Positions 7,595 through 15,817 of a stretch of 64,000 nt of DNA are shown piece by piece. The position numbers and the translations under genes were made by a program. The notes below the pieces were generated by a model. The model had not been told where the DNA came from. It ran no database searches and was given only the letters and a program-made list of their open reading frames with translations. Numbering within the stretch: the stretch's first letter is position 1; each line of letters begins with the position of its first letter. The stretch lies in the NCBI GenBank assembly GCA_018241725.1, contig JAFEDI010000045.1, positions 1 to 64,000 on the forward strand, given 5' to 3'. The DNA comes from Pseudomonadota bacterium (GTDB lineage: Bacteria; Pseudomonadota; Gammaproteobacteria; Burkholderiales; Rhodocyclaceae).

Positions 7595-8738
7595 TGACGA
7601 TGCTCCGGCCGTAAAGAATCGAGATTTCGCGTGTCTCCGTGTGGTCTGCAAGCAAGGCCTCGCCCAAGCGGCCGGCCGAGATCAGGCCCCGCTGATGTGC
7701 CTCGAAGCAAAGACCGACGTAGTAGTCTGACAAGCCTCGTTCGAGTAGTCGCTTGCGCCTGCTGACTTGCACTTTAGTGAGGTAGTCCGGCGCTTCCGGA
7801 TCAACCTTGTCAGCCATGGGAACCCGCACCGAACGAATCAGTTTGGCTGTATCCTGATCGATACGCTGTGCGGTCAGCAGCGCAAAAGATAGGGCTTCCG
7901 TGCTTACCTTCAGTGCCTGAGCCCAACGTATTGCCTGATGGGTGTCCCAGCGATGAACGTTTGGCAGATGCTCTGGAGGCATCAAATAGTAGGAGGCGAA
8001 TCGGTTTGCCCGAAGTTCTTTAAGGTCCTGTTGGTCATATCTTGAACTGCCGCGCAGGTAGGACACGCTGACTGCGTCGGACGAGTCAAAAATGGCGTGA
8101 GCCGCCTCGTGGCTTGCAGAGAAACGTTGCCTGTAGATATCGTCATCATAGTTCACCAGGATGCAATGCCCGGCGATTGGGTGCTCAATGTACAGGCCAG
8201 AAATCTCGGAGGTCGCTAGCCGACGCCGAAAGATATGTAGCCCAATCTGGCGAAAATCTGCGTAAACGTCCAAAGGGGTCTGGGCTCCGTGATGGCCCAA
8301 TGCGAGTCGCAGTGCTGCTGCGGCCTTCGTACCTTGGATTTTGTGGAGGTCGTAGGGGGAGGGTTCAAAAGCGAATGGCGTGTGCAGAAGGCCCATCTCC
8401 TTTTGGAGCGTAGCCTCGATCTCGCATAGAAATAAGAACTCCTGAATGGCCCGCCGGTCGTTGGGCGTGAAGGTCTCGCCGTGCCTGCGGTAGAGGATGT
8501 CGGTCTGCTTGAACGGCTCAGGTCGTGATGGGTCTATGAAATCCCGAAAATCCCTGACGTAGTAGTTGGCTAGGATCAGCAATTCGTCACCGGAAGGCGC
8601 TGCCGATCCGTTCTCGATGATAGCTAATCGCTCAGGCGCAATGCCTGTATCCGTGCTGACAGTCTCGGCTGATAAGTCTTGTAGGTTTCTTGCCTGAGCC
8701 AGGCGAGAAGCGATGAGCTTCAGATCAATGCTGCTCAT
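7584..8738 (-). CDS. XRE-family regulator with ImmA/IrrE metallopeptidase domain
   Basis: The 384-residue protein joins an N-terminal XRE helix-turn-helix (about residues 8-62) to an ImmA/IrrE (DUF955) zinc metallopeptidase domain. Its HExxH motif is SASHEAAHAIF, with zinc ligands His210 and His214 and catalytic Glu211. A C-terminal helical region follows. Proteins of this layout often act as autoregulated antitoxins or as proteases that remove a repressor on stress, as with ImmA of ICEBs1 and IrrE/DdrO. It is the first gene of a two-gene unit with the PIN protein, overlapping by 11 bases. Confidence 0.82.
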   Translation of the reverse strand: MSSIDLKLIASRLAQARNLQDLSAETVSTDTGIAPERLAIIENGSAAPSGDELLILANYYVRDFRDFIDPSRPEPFKQTDILYRRHGETFTPNDRRAIQEFLFLCEIEATLQKEMGLLHTPFAFEPSPYDLHKIQGTKAAAALRLALGHHGAQTPLDVYADFRQIGLHIFRRRLATSEISGLYIEHPIAGHCILVNYDDDIYRQRFSASHEAAHAIFDSSDAVSVSYLRGSSRYDQQDLKELRANRFASYYLMPPEHLPNVHRWDTHQAIRWAQALKVSTEALSFALLTAQRIDQDTAKLIRSVRVPMADKVDPEAPDYLTKVQVSRRKRLLERGLSDYYVGLCFEAHQRGLISAGRLGEALLADHTETREISILYGRSIVNEL

Positions 8739-9564
8739 GGCAGGTCAATCAAATTAGCGATGAGGACGAGCACGATAATGACATCGTGAAGTTTCTGCTG
8801 CAATAGATACGGAGCATCATCTCTCCGAACCATGGTGCTACAAATCTCTCCCGATGGTCGCTGAATATTTCGCCGGCAAGTCGCCTCGGCCCCGTTAGCC
8901 GTACGTTAGGCAGACCGATGTTCCCTTGGCTAAACAAGCGCTATGGCGGCCCATCAGTTTTACGTTGAAGGGCTGCTTACTGTCGCATTGCCGACTGAAC
9001 CAGTCGGCCTCCAGAACGACCGTTTCGGCCAATATCCTGCTATCAAGTATCCAAACCACACGACCTCTCAACTCCAGAACTCGTCGTTACCCCAACCGAT
9101 TGAACATCCCAACGACGCCTGGAGTTCGAACCCGCATCGCATCAGCATCCATCATCCCAAGTAGATCATATTGCCGATGCTGCATCGAATACTCCGGCGT
9201 GAACATTCGATCCTGCATCGTGAACATTGCGTATTCCCCTGCCACCATTCGATGTTGTCCGGTGCACACCCTTCCTGGAAGGGCGCCACATTTCATGTGA
9301 CGCCTGCACCATCGAATCATGCCGCCCCAACATCGAAATAGCCGCGCGCTGCATGACATGTTGCGTCTACCTTGATCGATGCGACGGCGGCAGCATCGAA
9401 TGTTGACCGCGTCTCTTCTCATGTTCACGTCGGCATGCTTACCGAGCGGTCTGGCGTGTTCCATGTGCACGCAGTCATCATCAAACAGCACCGGGGAACA
9501 TGCTGACCGCCGCGGGCATCATAAACAGTGCACGTCACTTTTCGCTTCCAACCGCGCACCGATC
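8739..9564. other. Long non-coding stretch with CATCGAA-type repeats
   Basis: About 825 bases without a supportable gene. ORFs on both strands at 8926-9300 and 9087-9491 have odd composition (many Arg, His, Cys and Met) and no ribosome sites. Between 9180 and 9400 the words GCATCGAAT, CATCGAAA and their reverse complement recur about seven times at irregular spacing, and TGAACATT occurs twice at 9199 and 9220. This looks like decayed repetitive DNA. Confidence 0.4.
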
Positions 9565-10086
9565 ATGAACTCCCTGCCTGCCGTTCTACTGGGCGCCGCT
9601 TTCGCCGCCCTGCTCTCCGCCTGCGCCGGCCCGCGCTTTCCGGCGAATGCCGCGACCGTCGATGAACTCGTTACGCGCTTCGGGCCGCCCGCCAAGCACT
9701 GGCCGGCGGACGGCGGCGGCGAGCGGCTGGCCTTCACCACGTCGCCGATGGGGATGCAGACCTGGATGGCCATTGCCGATACGGACGGCCGGGTACGCAG
9801 CGTGGAGAACGTGCTCGACATGCAGCACTTCGCGCGCATCCAGCCGGGCATGGACGAGGATGCGGTGATGCGGGAGATCGGGCCTCCGTACCGCCCTTGG
9901 ACCGTGACTTACCCCGCGCGCAACGAGCGCGTGTGGGAATGGCGTTATTGCGATGTGTGGAACGAGCCGGCGCGCTTCGATGTGCTGTTCGACACCGGCA
10001 CCGGCAAGGTCCGCTCGACGATGAGCCTCACCGAGCGCCAGTCCCGCGATGGCAGCGGCGAACGCGGCGAGTGGTGCAGTCAGTAA
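9565..10086 (+). CDS. BamE/SmpA-like outer-membrane lipoprotein
   Basis: The 173-residue product starts with a lipoprotein signal ending in LLSAC (lipobox Cys near residue 20), so it should be lipidated and exported. Two repeats of a BamE/OmlA-like pattern follow: VDELVTRFGPPAKHW and IQPGMDEDAVMREIGPP, each a helix then a Gly-Pro-Pro turn. A C-terminal segment has the aromatic WEWRYCD strand. The ATG at 9565 was chosen because it puts the signal peptide at the N-terminus. It precedes the acx operon but is separated by about 250 bp carrying the sigma-54 promoter, so it is not part of that unit. Confidence 0.75.
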   Translation: MNSLPAVLLGAAFAALLSACAGPRFPANAATVDELVTRFGPPAKHWPADGGGERLAFTTSPMGMQTWMAIADTDGRVRSVENVLDMQHFARIQPGMDEDAVMREIGPPYRPWTVTYPARNERVWEWRYCDVWNEPARFDVLFDTGTGKVRSTMSLTERQSRDGSGERGEWCSQ

Positions 10087-10108
10087 TCCCCCTTCCACGA
10101 CCGCGGGC

Positions 10109-10137
10109 CGGACGTCCGACTCCTGCACGAACGTCCG
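10109..10137 (+). promoter_or_regulatory. Candidate AcxR upstream activator sites
   Basis: The perfect palindrome CGGACGTCCG (10109-10118) is followed 9 nt later by a near copy, CGAACGTCCG (10128-10137). They lie about 100-130 bp upstream of the acx sigma-54 promoter, the usual position for an enhancer-binding activator. The same CGGAC half-site occurs in the palindrome ahead of acxR. Assignment to AcxR is inference. Confidence 0.5.
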
Positions 10138-10238
10138 ATTCCCGGTCGCCGATTCATCCGCCAGCCCATCCCTTCCGGCAGTCGGCCTGAATCTAAAACT
10201 CCTTTACTTTCAGTCTTCTATCTCCTTTCTGTCTGGCC

Positions 10239-10254
10239 TGGCACAAGCGTTGCC
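10239..10254 (+). promoter_or_regulatory. Sigma-54 (-24/-12) promoter of acxABC
   Basis: TGGCACAAGCGTTGCC matches the RpoN consensus TGGCAC-N5-TTGC exactly, with the essential GG and GC dinucleotides at the right spacing. It lies about 85 bp before the acxA start. Acetone carboxylase operons are known to be RpoN-dependent and activated by AcxR. Confidence 0.85.
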
Positions 10255-10337
10255 CTATCTCTCTCGGGGACAGCGGCTCGCCCCGGGGTGCAGCGGAATG
10301 CGGCACCAGTCCAAACCAAGGAGAAATGGAGACAACA

Positions 10338-12485
10338 ATGGAAGTCCAACAATCACAGGTTCAGGTGATGGGCATCGACGCCGGCGGCACGATGACCGAC
10401 ACCTTCTTCGTTCGGGCCGACGGACGTTTCGTCGTCGGCAAGGCGCAGAGCAATCCGGCCGACGAATCGCTGGCCATCTTCAACTCGTCGGAAGACGCCC
10501 TCGCCCACTGGAACCGTACGGTGGACGATGTCTATCCGGAGCTGGCGACCTGCGTCTATTCCGGCACCGCGATGCTCAACCGCATCCTGATGCGCAAGGG
10601 TCTCGACGTGGGCCTGATCTGCAACAAGGGTTTCGAGCAGATCCACTCCATGGGCCGCGCCCTGCAGAGCTATCTGGGCTACGCGCTGGAAGACCGCATC
10701 CACCTCAACACCCACCGCTACGACGAGCCGCTGGTGCCGGTCTCCCGCACCCGCGGCGTCACCGAGCGCACCGACGTGCAAGGCAAGGTCGTCATCCCGC
10801 TGCGTGAGGAGGAAGTCCGCCAGGCTACCCGCGAGCTGATCGCCGCCGGGGCGCAGGCCATCGTGATCTGCCTGCTGCAGTCCCACAAGAACGAGTCCAG
10901 CGAAACCCGCGCCCGCGATATCGCCCGGGAGGAACTGGCCAAGCTGAAGGTGGACATCCCGGTCTTCGCGTCGGTGGATTACTACCCGTCGCGCAAGGAA
11001 AGCCACCGGATGAACACCACCATCCTGGAAGCCTACGGTGCCGAGCCGTCCCGCCAGACCCTCAAGAAGGTCAGCGACCGCTTCAAGAAGCACGGTGCCA
11101 AGTTCGACCTGCGCGTGATGGCCACCCACGGCGGCACGATCAGCTGGAAGGCCAAGGAACTGGCCCGCACCATCGTCTCCGGCCCGATCGGCGGCGTGAT
11201 CGGCTCCAAGCTGCTCGGTGAATACCTGGGCGACGAGAACATCGCCTGCTCCGACATCGGCGGCACCAGCTTCGACGTGGCGCTGATCACCAAGGGCAAC
11301 TTCGCGATCAAGTCCGACCCGGACATGGCCCGCCTGGTGCTGTCCCTGCCGCTGGTGGCGATGGATTCGGTGGGCGCCGGTGCCGGCAGCTTCGTGCGCC
11401 TCGACCCCTACAGCAAGTCGATCAAGCTCGGCCCGGACAGCGCCGGTTACCGCGTTGGCACCTGCTGGCCGGAGAGTGGTCTGGATACGGTCTCCGTCTC
11501 CGACTGCCACGTGGTGCTCGGCTACCTGAACCCGGACAACTTCCTGGGCGGCGCGATCAAGCTCGACGTGCAGCGCGCCCGCGACCACATCAAGGCGCAG
11601 ATCGCCGATCCGCTCGGCCTGTCGGTCGAAGATGCTGCCGCCGGCGTCATCGAGCTGCTCGACCTGACCCTGTCCGAGTACCTGCGCGCCAACATCAGCG
11701 CCAAGGGCTACAACCCGGCCGAGTTCACCTGCTTCTCCTACGGTGGCGCCGGCCCGGTGCACACCTACGGCTACACCGAGGGCGTCGGCTTCAAGGACGT
11801 GGTGGTGCCGGCCTGGGCGGCGGGCTTCTCGGCCTTCGGCTGCGCCTGCGCCGATTTCGAGTACCGCTACGACAAGTCGGTGGATCTGGGCGTCGCCCAG
11901 CTCGCCCCCGATGCGGACAAGGAAGCGGCCTGCCGCACGCTGCAGGACGCCTGGTCCGAACTGGCGCTGAAGGTCATCGACGAGTTCGTGCTCAATGGCT
12001 ACAAGGCCGAGGACGTGCTGCTGATCCCCGGCTACAAGATGCAGTACATGGGCCAGCTCAACGACCTGGAAATCGTCTCGCCGGTGGCTACCGCTGCCAG
12101 CGCCGCCGACTGGAACCAGATCGTCGATGCCTTCGAGAACACCTACGGCCGTGTGTATGCCAGCTCGGCGCGCTCGCCGGAGCTGGGCTTCTCGATCACC
12201 GGCGCGATCCTGCGCGGCACCGTGGTAACGCAGAAGCCGGTGCTGCCGGAAGACGAGGACGCCGGCCCCACCCCGCCGCAGAGCGCCTACCTGGGCACCC
12301 GCCCGTTCTACCGCCACAAGCGTTGGGTCGATGCGGCGCTGTGGAAGATGGAAAGCCTGAAGGCCGGCAATCACATCGTGGGCCCCGCGATCATCGAGTC
12401 CGACGCAACGACCTTTGTCGTGCCGGACGGCTTCGCGACCACGATCGACAAGCACCGCCTTTTCCATCTCAAGGAAGTCCGCTAG
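10338..12485 (+). CDS. acxA: Acetone carboxylase beta subunit
   Basis: This 715-residue protein is the hydantoinase/oxoprolinase A-type subunit of acetone carboxylase, which carboxylates acetone to acetoacetate using ATP. The N-terminal nucleotide-binding signature GIDAGGTMTDTF of the ASKHA-type fold is clear, and a second phosphate-binding segment (CSDIGGTSFDVAL) lies near residue 305. Length fits the family (about 717). I prefer the second ATG (10338), which has GGAG 6 nt upstream; the first (10326) is only 2 nt after AAGGAG. It is the first gene of acxABC. Confidence 0.93.
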   Translation: MEVQQSQVQVMGIDAGGTMTDTFFVRADGRFVVGKAQSNPADESLAIFNSSEDALAHWNRTVDDVYPELATCVYSGTAMLNRILMRKGLDVGLICNKGFEQIHSMGRALQSYLGYALEDRIHLNTHRYDEPLVPVSRTRGVTERTDVQGKVVIPLREEEVRQATRELIAAGAQAIVICLLQSHKNESSETRARDIAREELAKLKVDIPVFASVDYYPSRKESHRMNTTILEAYGAEPSRQTLKKVSDRFKKHGAKFDLRVMATHGGTISWKAKELARTIVSGPIGGVIGSKLLGEYLGDENIACSDIGGTSFDVALITKGNFAIKSDPDMARLVLSLPLVAMDSVGAGAGSFVRLDPYSKSIKLGPDSAGYRVGTCWPESGLDTVSVSDCHVVLGYLNPDNFLGGAIKLDVQRARDHIKAQIADPLGLSVEDAAAGVIELLDLTLSEYLRANISAKGYNPAEFTCFSYGGAGPVHTYGYTEGVGFKDVVVPAWAAGFSAFGCACADFEYRYDKSVDLGVAQLAPDADKEAACRTLQDAWSELALKVIDEFVLNGYKAEDVLLIPGYKMQYMGQLNDLEIVSPVATAASAADWNQIVDAFENTYGRVYASSARSPELGFSITGAILRGTVVTQKPVLPEDEDAGPTPPQSAYLGTRPFYRHKRWVDAALWKMESLKAGNHIVGPAIIESDATTFVVPDGFATTIDKHRLFHLKEVR

Positions 12486-12514
12486 GCCACACACACCATT
12501 GAGGAGACATCGTC

Positions 12515-14839
12515 ATGAACATGATGAACAAGAATGAGCTCGGCTTCGCCGACCTGCTGAAGAACGGCCAGACCCTTAAACAGTTCCGCGACGGCATCAT
12601 CGAGCGCACCCAGGCCAGCGGCTGCTACAACGGTATCGAGAAGCTGGAGTTCCGCGACAGCGACCCGATCGGCTACGAGAAGCTGTTCTCCAAGCTGCGC
12701 GGCGGCCTGGTGCATGCCCGCGAAACGGCCAAGAAGATTGCCGCCAGCCCCATCGTCGAGCAGGAAGGCGAACTCTGCTTCACGCTCTACAACGCGGTCG
12801 GCGACTGCGTGCTGACTTCCACCGGCATCATCATCCACGTCGGCACGATGGGCGCGGCGATCAAGTACATGATCGAGAACAACTGGGAAGCCAACCCCGG
12901 CATCAATCCCGGCGACATGTTCACCAACAACGATTGCTCGATCGGCAATGTGCACCCCTGCGACATCGCTACCATCGTGCCGATCTTCTGGGAAGGCCGG
13001 CTGATCGGTTGGGTCGGCGGCGTGACCCACGTGATCGACACCGGCTCGGTGACGCCGGGCTCCATGTCCACCGGCCAGACCCAGCGTTTCGGCGACGGCT
13101 ACATGATCACCTGCCGCAAGACCGGCATCAACGACGAGCCGCTGCGCGACTGGCTGCATGAGTCCCAACGCTCGGTGCGCACGCCGAAGTACTGGATCCT
13201 CGACGAGAAGACCCGGATCGCCGGCTGCCACATGATCCGCGAGCTGGTGGAGGACGTGATCCGCGCCGACGGCATCGAGGCCTACGAGAAGTTCGCCTAT
13301 GAAGTCATCGAGGAAGGCCGCCGCGGCCTGATGAGCCGCATCAAGGCGATGACCCTGCCCGGCAAGTACCGCAAGGTGTCCTTCGTCGATGTGCCCTACA
13401 AGCACGAGGACGTGCAGGTCTCCAACGCCTTTGCCAAGCTCGATTCCATCATGCACTCCCCGTGCGAGATGACCATCAAGCCGGACGGCAAGTGGCGCCT
13501 CGACTTCGAGGGCGCGAGCCGCTGGGGCTGGCATACCTTCAATGCCCACCAGGTGGCCTTCACCTCCGGCATCTGGGTGATGATGTGCCAGACCCTGGTG
13601 CCGACCCAGCGCATCAACGATGGCGCCTACTACGCCACCGAGTTCCGCCTGCCCAAGGGCACCTGGTGCAACCCGGACGACCGCCGCACCGGCCATGCCT
13701 ACGCCTGGCACTTCCTGGTGTCCGGCTGGGCGGCCCTGTGGCGCGGCCTCGGCCAGTCCTACTTCAGCCGTGGCTATCTGGAAGAGGTTAACGCCGGTAA
13801 CGCCAACACCTCCAACTGGCTGCAGGGCGGCGGTATCAACCAGGACGGCGAGATCCACGCGGTGAACAGCTTTGAAGCATCGAGCTGCGGCACCGGCGCC
13901 TGCGCGGTGAAGGACGGCCTCAACCACGCCGCCGCGATCTGGAACCCGGAAGGTGACATGGGCGACATCGAGATCTGGGAGATGGCCGAACCGCTGCTCT
14001 ACCTGGGTCGCAACGTCAAGGCCAACTCCGGCGGCTACGGCAAGTACCGCGGCGGTTGCGGCTTCGAAACCCTGCGCATGGTGTGGAACGCCCAGGACTG
14101 GACCATGTTCTTCATGGGCAACGGCTTCATGAACAGTGACTGGGGCCTGATGGGCGGCTATCCGTCGGCCACCGGCTACCGCTTCGAAGCGCACAAGACC
14201 GGGCTGGAGAACCGCATCGCCATCGGCGACAGCCTGCCGCTGGGCGGCGATCTCGACCCGTCCAACCCGGACTACGAGCGCCACCTGGACGCCACCGCGA
14301 CGGTCAAGCGCGACAAGCAGTGCATCACCACCGAAGACTGCTACGCCAACCACGACCTCTACCTCAACTACCTGCGCGGCGGCCCCGGCTTCGGCGACCC
14401 CATCGACCGGGAGCCGAAGGCCATCGAGGGCGACCTCAACCAGAAGTTCCTGCTGCCCGAGTACGCCGAGAAGGTTTATGGCGCGGTGTTCACCCAGGAC
14501 GCCAAGGGCGTGTTCACCGTGGATGCGGCCAAGACCCAGGCCCGCCGCGCCGTGATCCGCAAGGAACGCCTGGCCCGCGCGCTGCCGACCCGTGAATGGA
14601 TGAAGGAGGAACGCGAACGCATCCTCAACAAGCACGCCTCCATCCAGGTCCAGCACATGTTCGCCACCAGCTTTGCGCTGTCCGAGAAGTTCACCCAGCA
14701 GTTCAAGGACTTCTGGAACCTGCCGGCCGACTGGCTGGTGCGCGAGGAAGAGCTCGGCGTGCCGTCCTACGGCTCCAAGCACCGCATGGATCTGTCCCTG
14801 CTGCCCGACGTCACCACCGTCGTCCAGGTCGAAGAGTAA
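12515..14839 (+). CDS. acxB: Acetone carboxylase alpha subunit
   Basis: The 774-residue protein is the hydantoinase B-type large subunit of acetone carboxylase (alpha, about 85 kDa). It is full length for the family and carries the typical acidic and His-rich region of HyuB-like proteins (NNDCSIGNVHPCDIATI, then VGGVTHVIDTGS). In the alpha2-beta2-gamma2 complex it holds the metal-dependent carboxylation site. It follows acxA by 29 nt, with GAGGAG shortly upstream of its ATG, and precedes acxC by 23 nt. Both neighbours confirm the assignment. Confidence 0.93.
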   Translation: MNMMNKNELGFADLLKNGQTLKQFRDGIIERTQASGCYNGIEKLEFRDSDPIGYEKLFSKLRGGLVHARETAKKIAASPIVEQEGELCFTLYNAVGDCVLTSTGIIIHVGTMGAAIKYMIENNWEANPGINPGDMFTNNDCSIGNVHPCDIATIVPIFWEGRLIGWVGGVTHVIDTGSVTPGSMSTGQTQRFGDGYMITCRKTGINDEPLRDWLHESQRSVRTPKYWILDEKTRIAGCHMIRELVEDVIRADGIEAYEKFAYEVIEEGRRGLMSRIKAMTLPGKYRKVSFVDVPYKHEDVQVSNAFAKLDSIMHSPCEMTIKPDGKWRLDFEGASRWGWHTFNAHQVAFTSGIWVMMCQTLVPTQRINDGAYYATEFRLPKGTWCNPDDRRTGHAYAWHFLVSGWAALWRGLGQSYFSRGYLEEVNAGNANTSNWLQGGGINQDGEIHAVNSFEASSCGTGACAVKDGLNHAAAIWNPEGDMGDIEIWEMAEPLLYLGRNVKANSGGYGKYRGGCGFETLRMVWNAQDWTMFFMGNGFMNSDWGLMGGYPSATGYRFEAHKTGLENRIAIGDSLPLGGDLDPSNPDYERHLDATATVKRDKQCITTEDCYANHDLYLNYLRGGPGFGDPIDREPKAIEGDLNQKFLLPEYAEKVYGAVFTQDAKGVFTVDAAKTQARRAVIRKERLARALPTREWMKEERERILNKHASIQVQHMFATSFALSEKFTQQFKDFWNLPADWLVREEELGVPSYGSKHRMDLSLLPDVTTVVQVEE

Positions 14840-14862
14840 TCACGGAATCAAGGAGTCCGAAC

Positions 14863-15366
14863 ATGTCTACTTACACCAACGAGCAGGTCGCCCACCTCGT
14901 CGAAGGTACGCTCGACTGGGAAACCACTTTCCGCATGCTGTCCATGCCGAAGGACCACAGCCGCTTCGAGCAGTACGTGGCGGCCCTGCAGGCCAAGGTC
15001 GGGTTCAAGGACAAGATCGTCCTGCCCCTCGGCCCGCACCTGTACATCGTGCAGTCCGCCAAGACCAAGGAATGGGTCACCCAGTGCGACTGCGGCCACG
15101 TCTTCGCCGACTACCGCGAGAACTGGAAGCTCCACGCCGCCATCTACGTGCGCGACACCGAGGAGGCGATGACCGAGGTCTATCCCAAGCTGATGGCGCC
15201 GGATACCCAGTGGCAGGTGTATCGCGAGTACTACTGCCCGACCTGCGGCACCATGCACGACGTGGAGGCACCGACTCCGTGGTACCCGGTGATCCATGAC
15301 TTCGAGCCGGACATCGAAGCCTTCTACAAGGACTGGATGGGCCTGCCGGTGCCGGAACGCGCTTAA
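14863..15366 (+). CDS. acxC: Acetone carboxylase gamma subunit
   Basis: The 167-residue protein matches the small gamma subunit (about 20 kDa). It has two cysteine pairs, CDC (75 and 77) and CPTC (125 and 128), that could hold one zinc ion and so stabilise the complex. The ATG has AAGGAG just upstream. It is the last gene of the operon; an intrinsic terminator follows 20 nt after the stop. Confidence 0.92.
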   Translation: MSTYTNEQVAHLVEGTLDWETTFRMLSMPKDHSRFEQYVAALQAKVGFKDKIVLPLGPHLYIVQSAKTKEWVTQCDCGHVFADYRENWKLHAAIYVRDTEEAMTEVYPKLMAPDTQWQVYREYYCPTCGTMHDVEAPTPWYPVIHDFEPDIEAFYKDWMGLPVPERA

Positions 15367-15385
15367 GCCGGGTTGCAAGCGCTTT

Positions 15386-15421
15386 GCGGGGCTCAGCCGT
15401 GACGGCTGGCCCCGCTTTTTT
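15386..15421 (+). terminator. Rho-independent terminator of acxABC
   Basis: A 7-bp outer stem (GCGGGGC with GCCCCGC) continues into an inner stem (AGCCG with CGGCT) around a TGA loop and is followed by six T. It separates acxABC from acxR, so the regulator has its own transcript. Confidence 0.9.
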
Positions 15422-15458
15422 GTTGTTGCGATGCGCTCGGCCTGTCGGCCGCCGCGTC

Positions 15459-15474
15459 TCGGACGATCGTCCGA
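15459..15474 (+). promoter_or_regulatory. 16-bp palindrome upstream of acxR, candidate activator site
   Basis: TCGGACGATCGTCCGA is a perfect palindrome lying about 115 bp before the sigma-54 promoter of acxR. It shares the CGGAC/GTCCG half-sites with the palindromes ahead of acxA, although the half-sites are 4 nt further apart. A further TCGGACG half-site sits at 15482. It probably binds AcxR or a related activator. Confidence 0.5.
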
Positions 15475-15589
15475 AAATGAGTCGGACGCCGCGCCGAACG
15501 TACGAAAACCGGACGCACGGCCAGGCGACCGCCTGCCCTCCCCGCCACCCGCTCCTTGCCCAGCCTCGCCTGCAGCGAATTGCGGAAAA

Positions 15590-15605
15590 TGGCACCACGT
15601 TTGCT
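15590..15605 (+). promoter_or_regulatory. Sigma-54 (-24/-12) promoter of acxR
   Basis: TGGCACCACGTTTGCT matches TGGCAC-N5-TTGCW exactly. It lies 193 bp before the acxR start codon. The activator gene is thus itself under RpoN control. Confidence 0.8.
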
Positions 15606-15769
15606 AATCTCCAGATCGGCAGTTCCATTTCTTCATCAGCAATTCCAGATCGGAGGCACAGTACAGACCCAAGCCACCCGTCCCGTCCGCGCGCAGAACC
15701 CACCCTTAAAACGGCCGCATCCATCGATAGCGGTCCGCCGCAAACGGGACGCAACCAAAGGAGGAAGAC

Positions 15770-15817
15770 GTGAGAAAAATACCGCACGGAGGGACATGTG
15801 TTCTCCAATCCGCGTAA
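15770..15817 (+). CDS. 15-codon leader ORF overlapping the acxR start
   Basis: A GTG codon follows a near-perfect ribosome site (AAGGAGG, 6 nt upstream). It opens a 15-codon frame that ends with TAA 20 nt inside acxR, in another frame. Ribosomes finishing it would be next to the acxR GTG start, which has its own GGAGG. It may be a translational coupler; there is no evidence for a functional peptide. Confidence 0.3.
   Translation: MRKIPHGGTCVLQSA

Noticed and set aside
8891-8911. GTTAGCC and GTTAGGC words that resemble an integron attC core
   Set aside because: Only one side is present; no matching complementary core or hairpin arms at the right spacing, and no integrase.
9087-9491. 134-codon reverse ORF rich in Met, Arg and Cys
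   Set aside because: No ribosome site, odd composition that follows from the CATCGA-type DNA repeats, no family resemblance.
10353-12494. A 713-codon ORF antisense to acxA, and similar long antisense ORFs opposite acxB, cphA, glpK and others
   Set aside because: They mirror GC-rich codon bias of the real genes, have Ala/Gly/His/Val-rich low-complexity products, no ribosome sites and no family resemblance.
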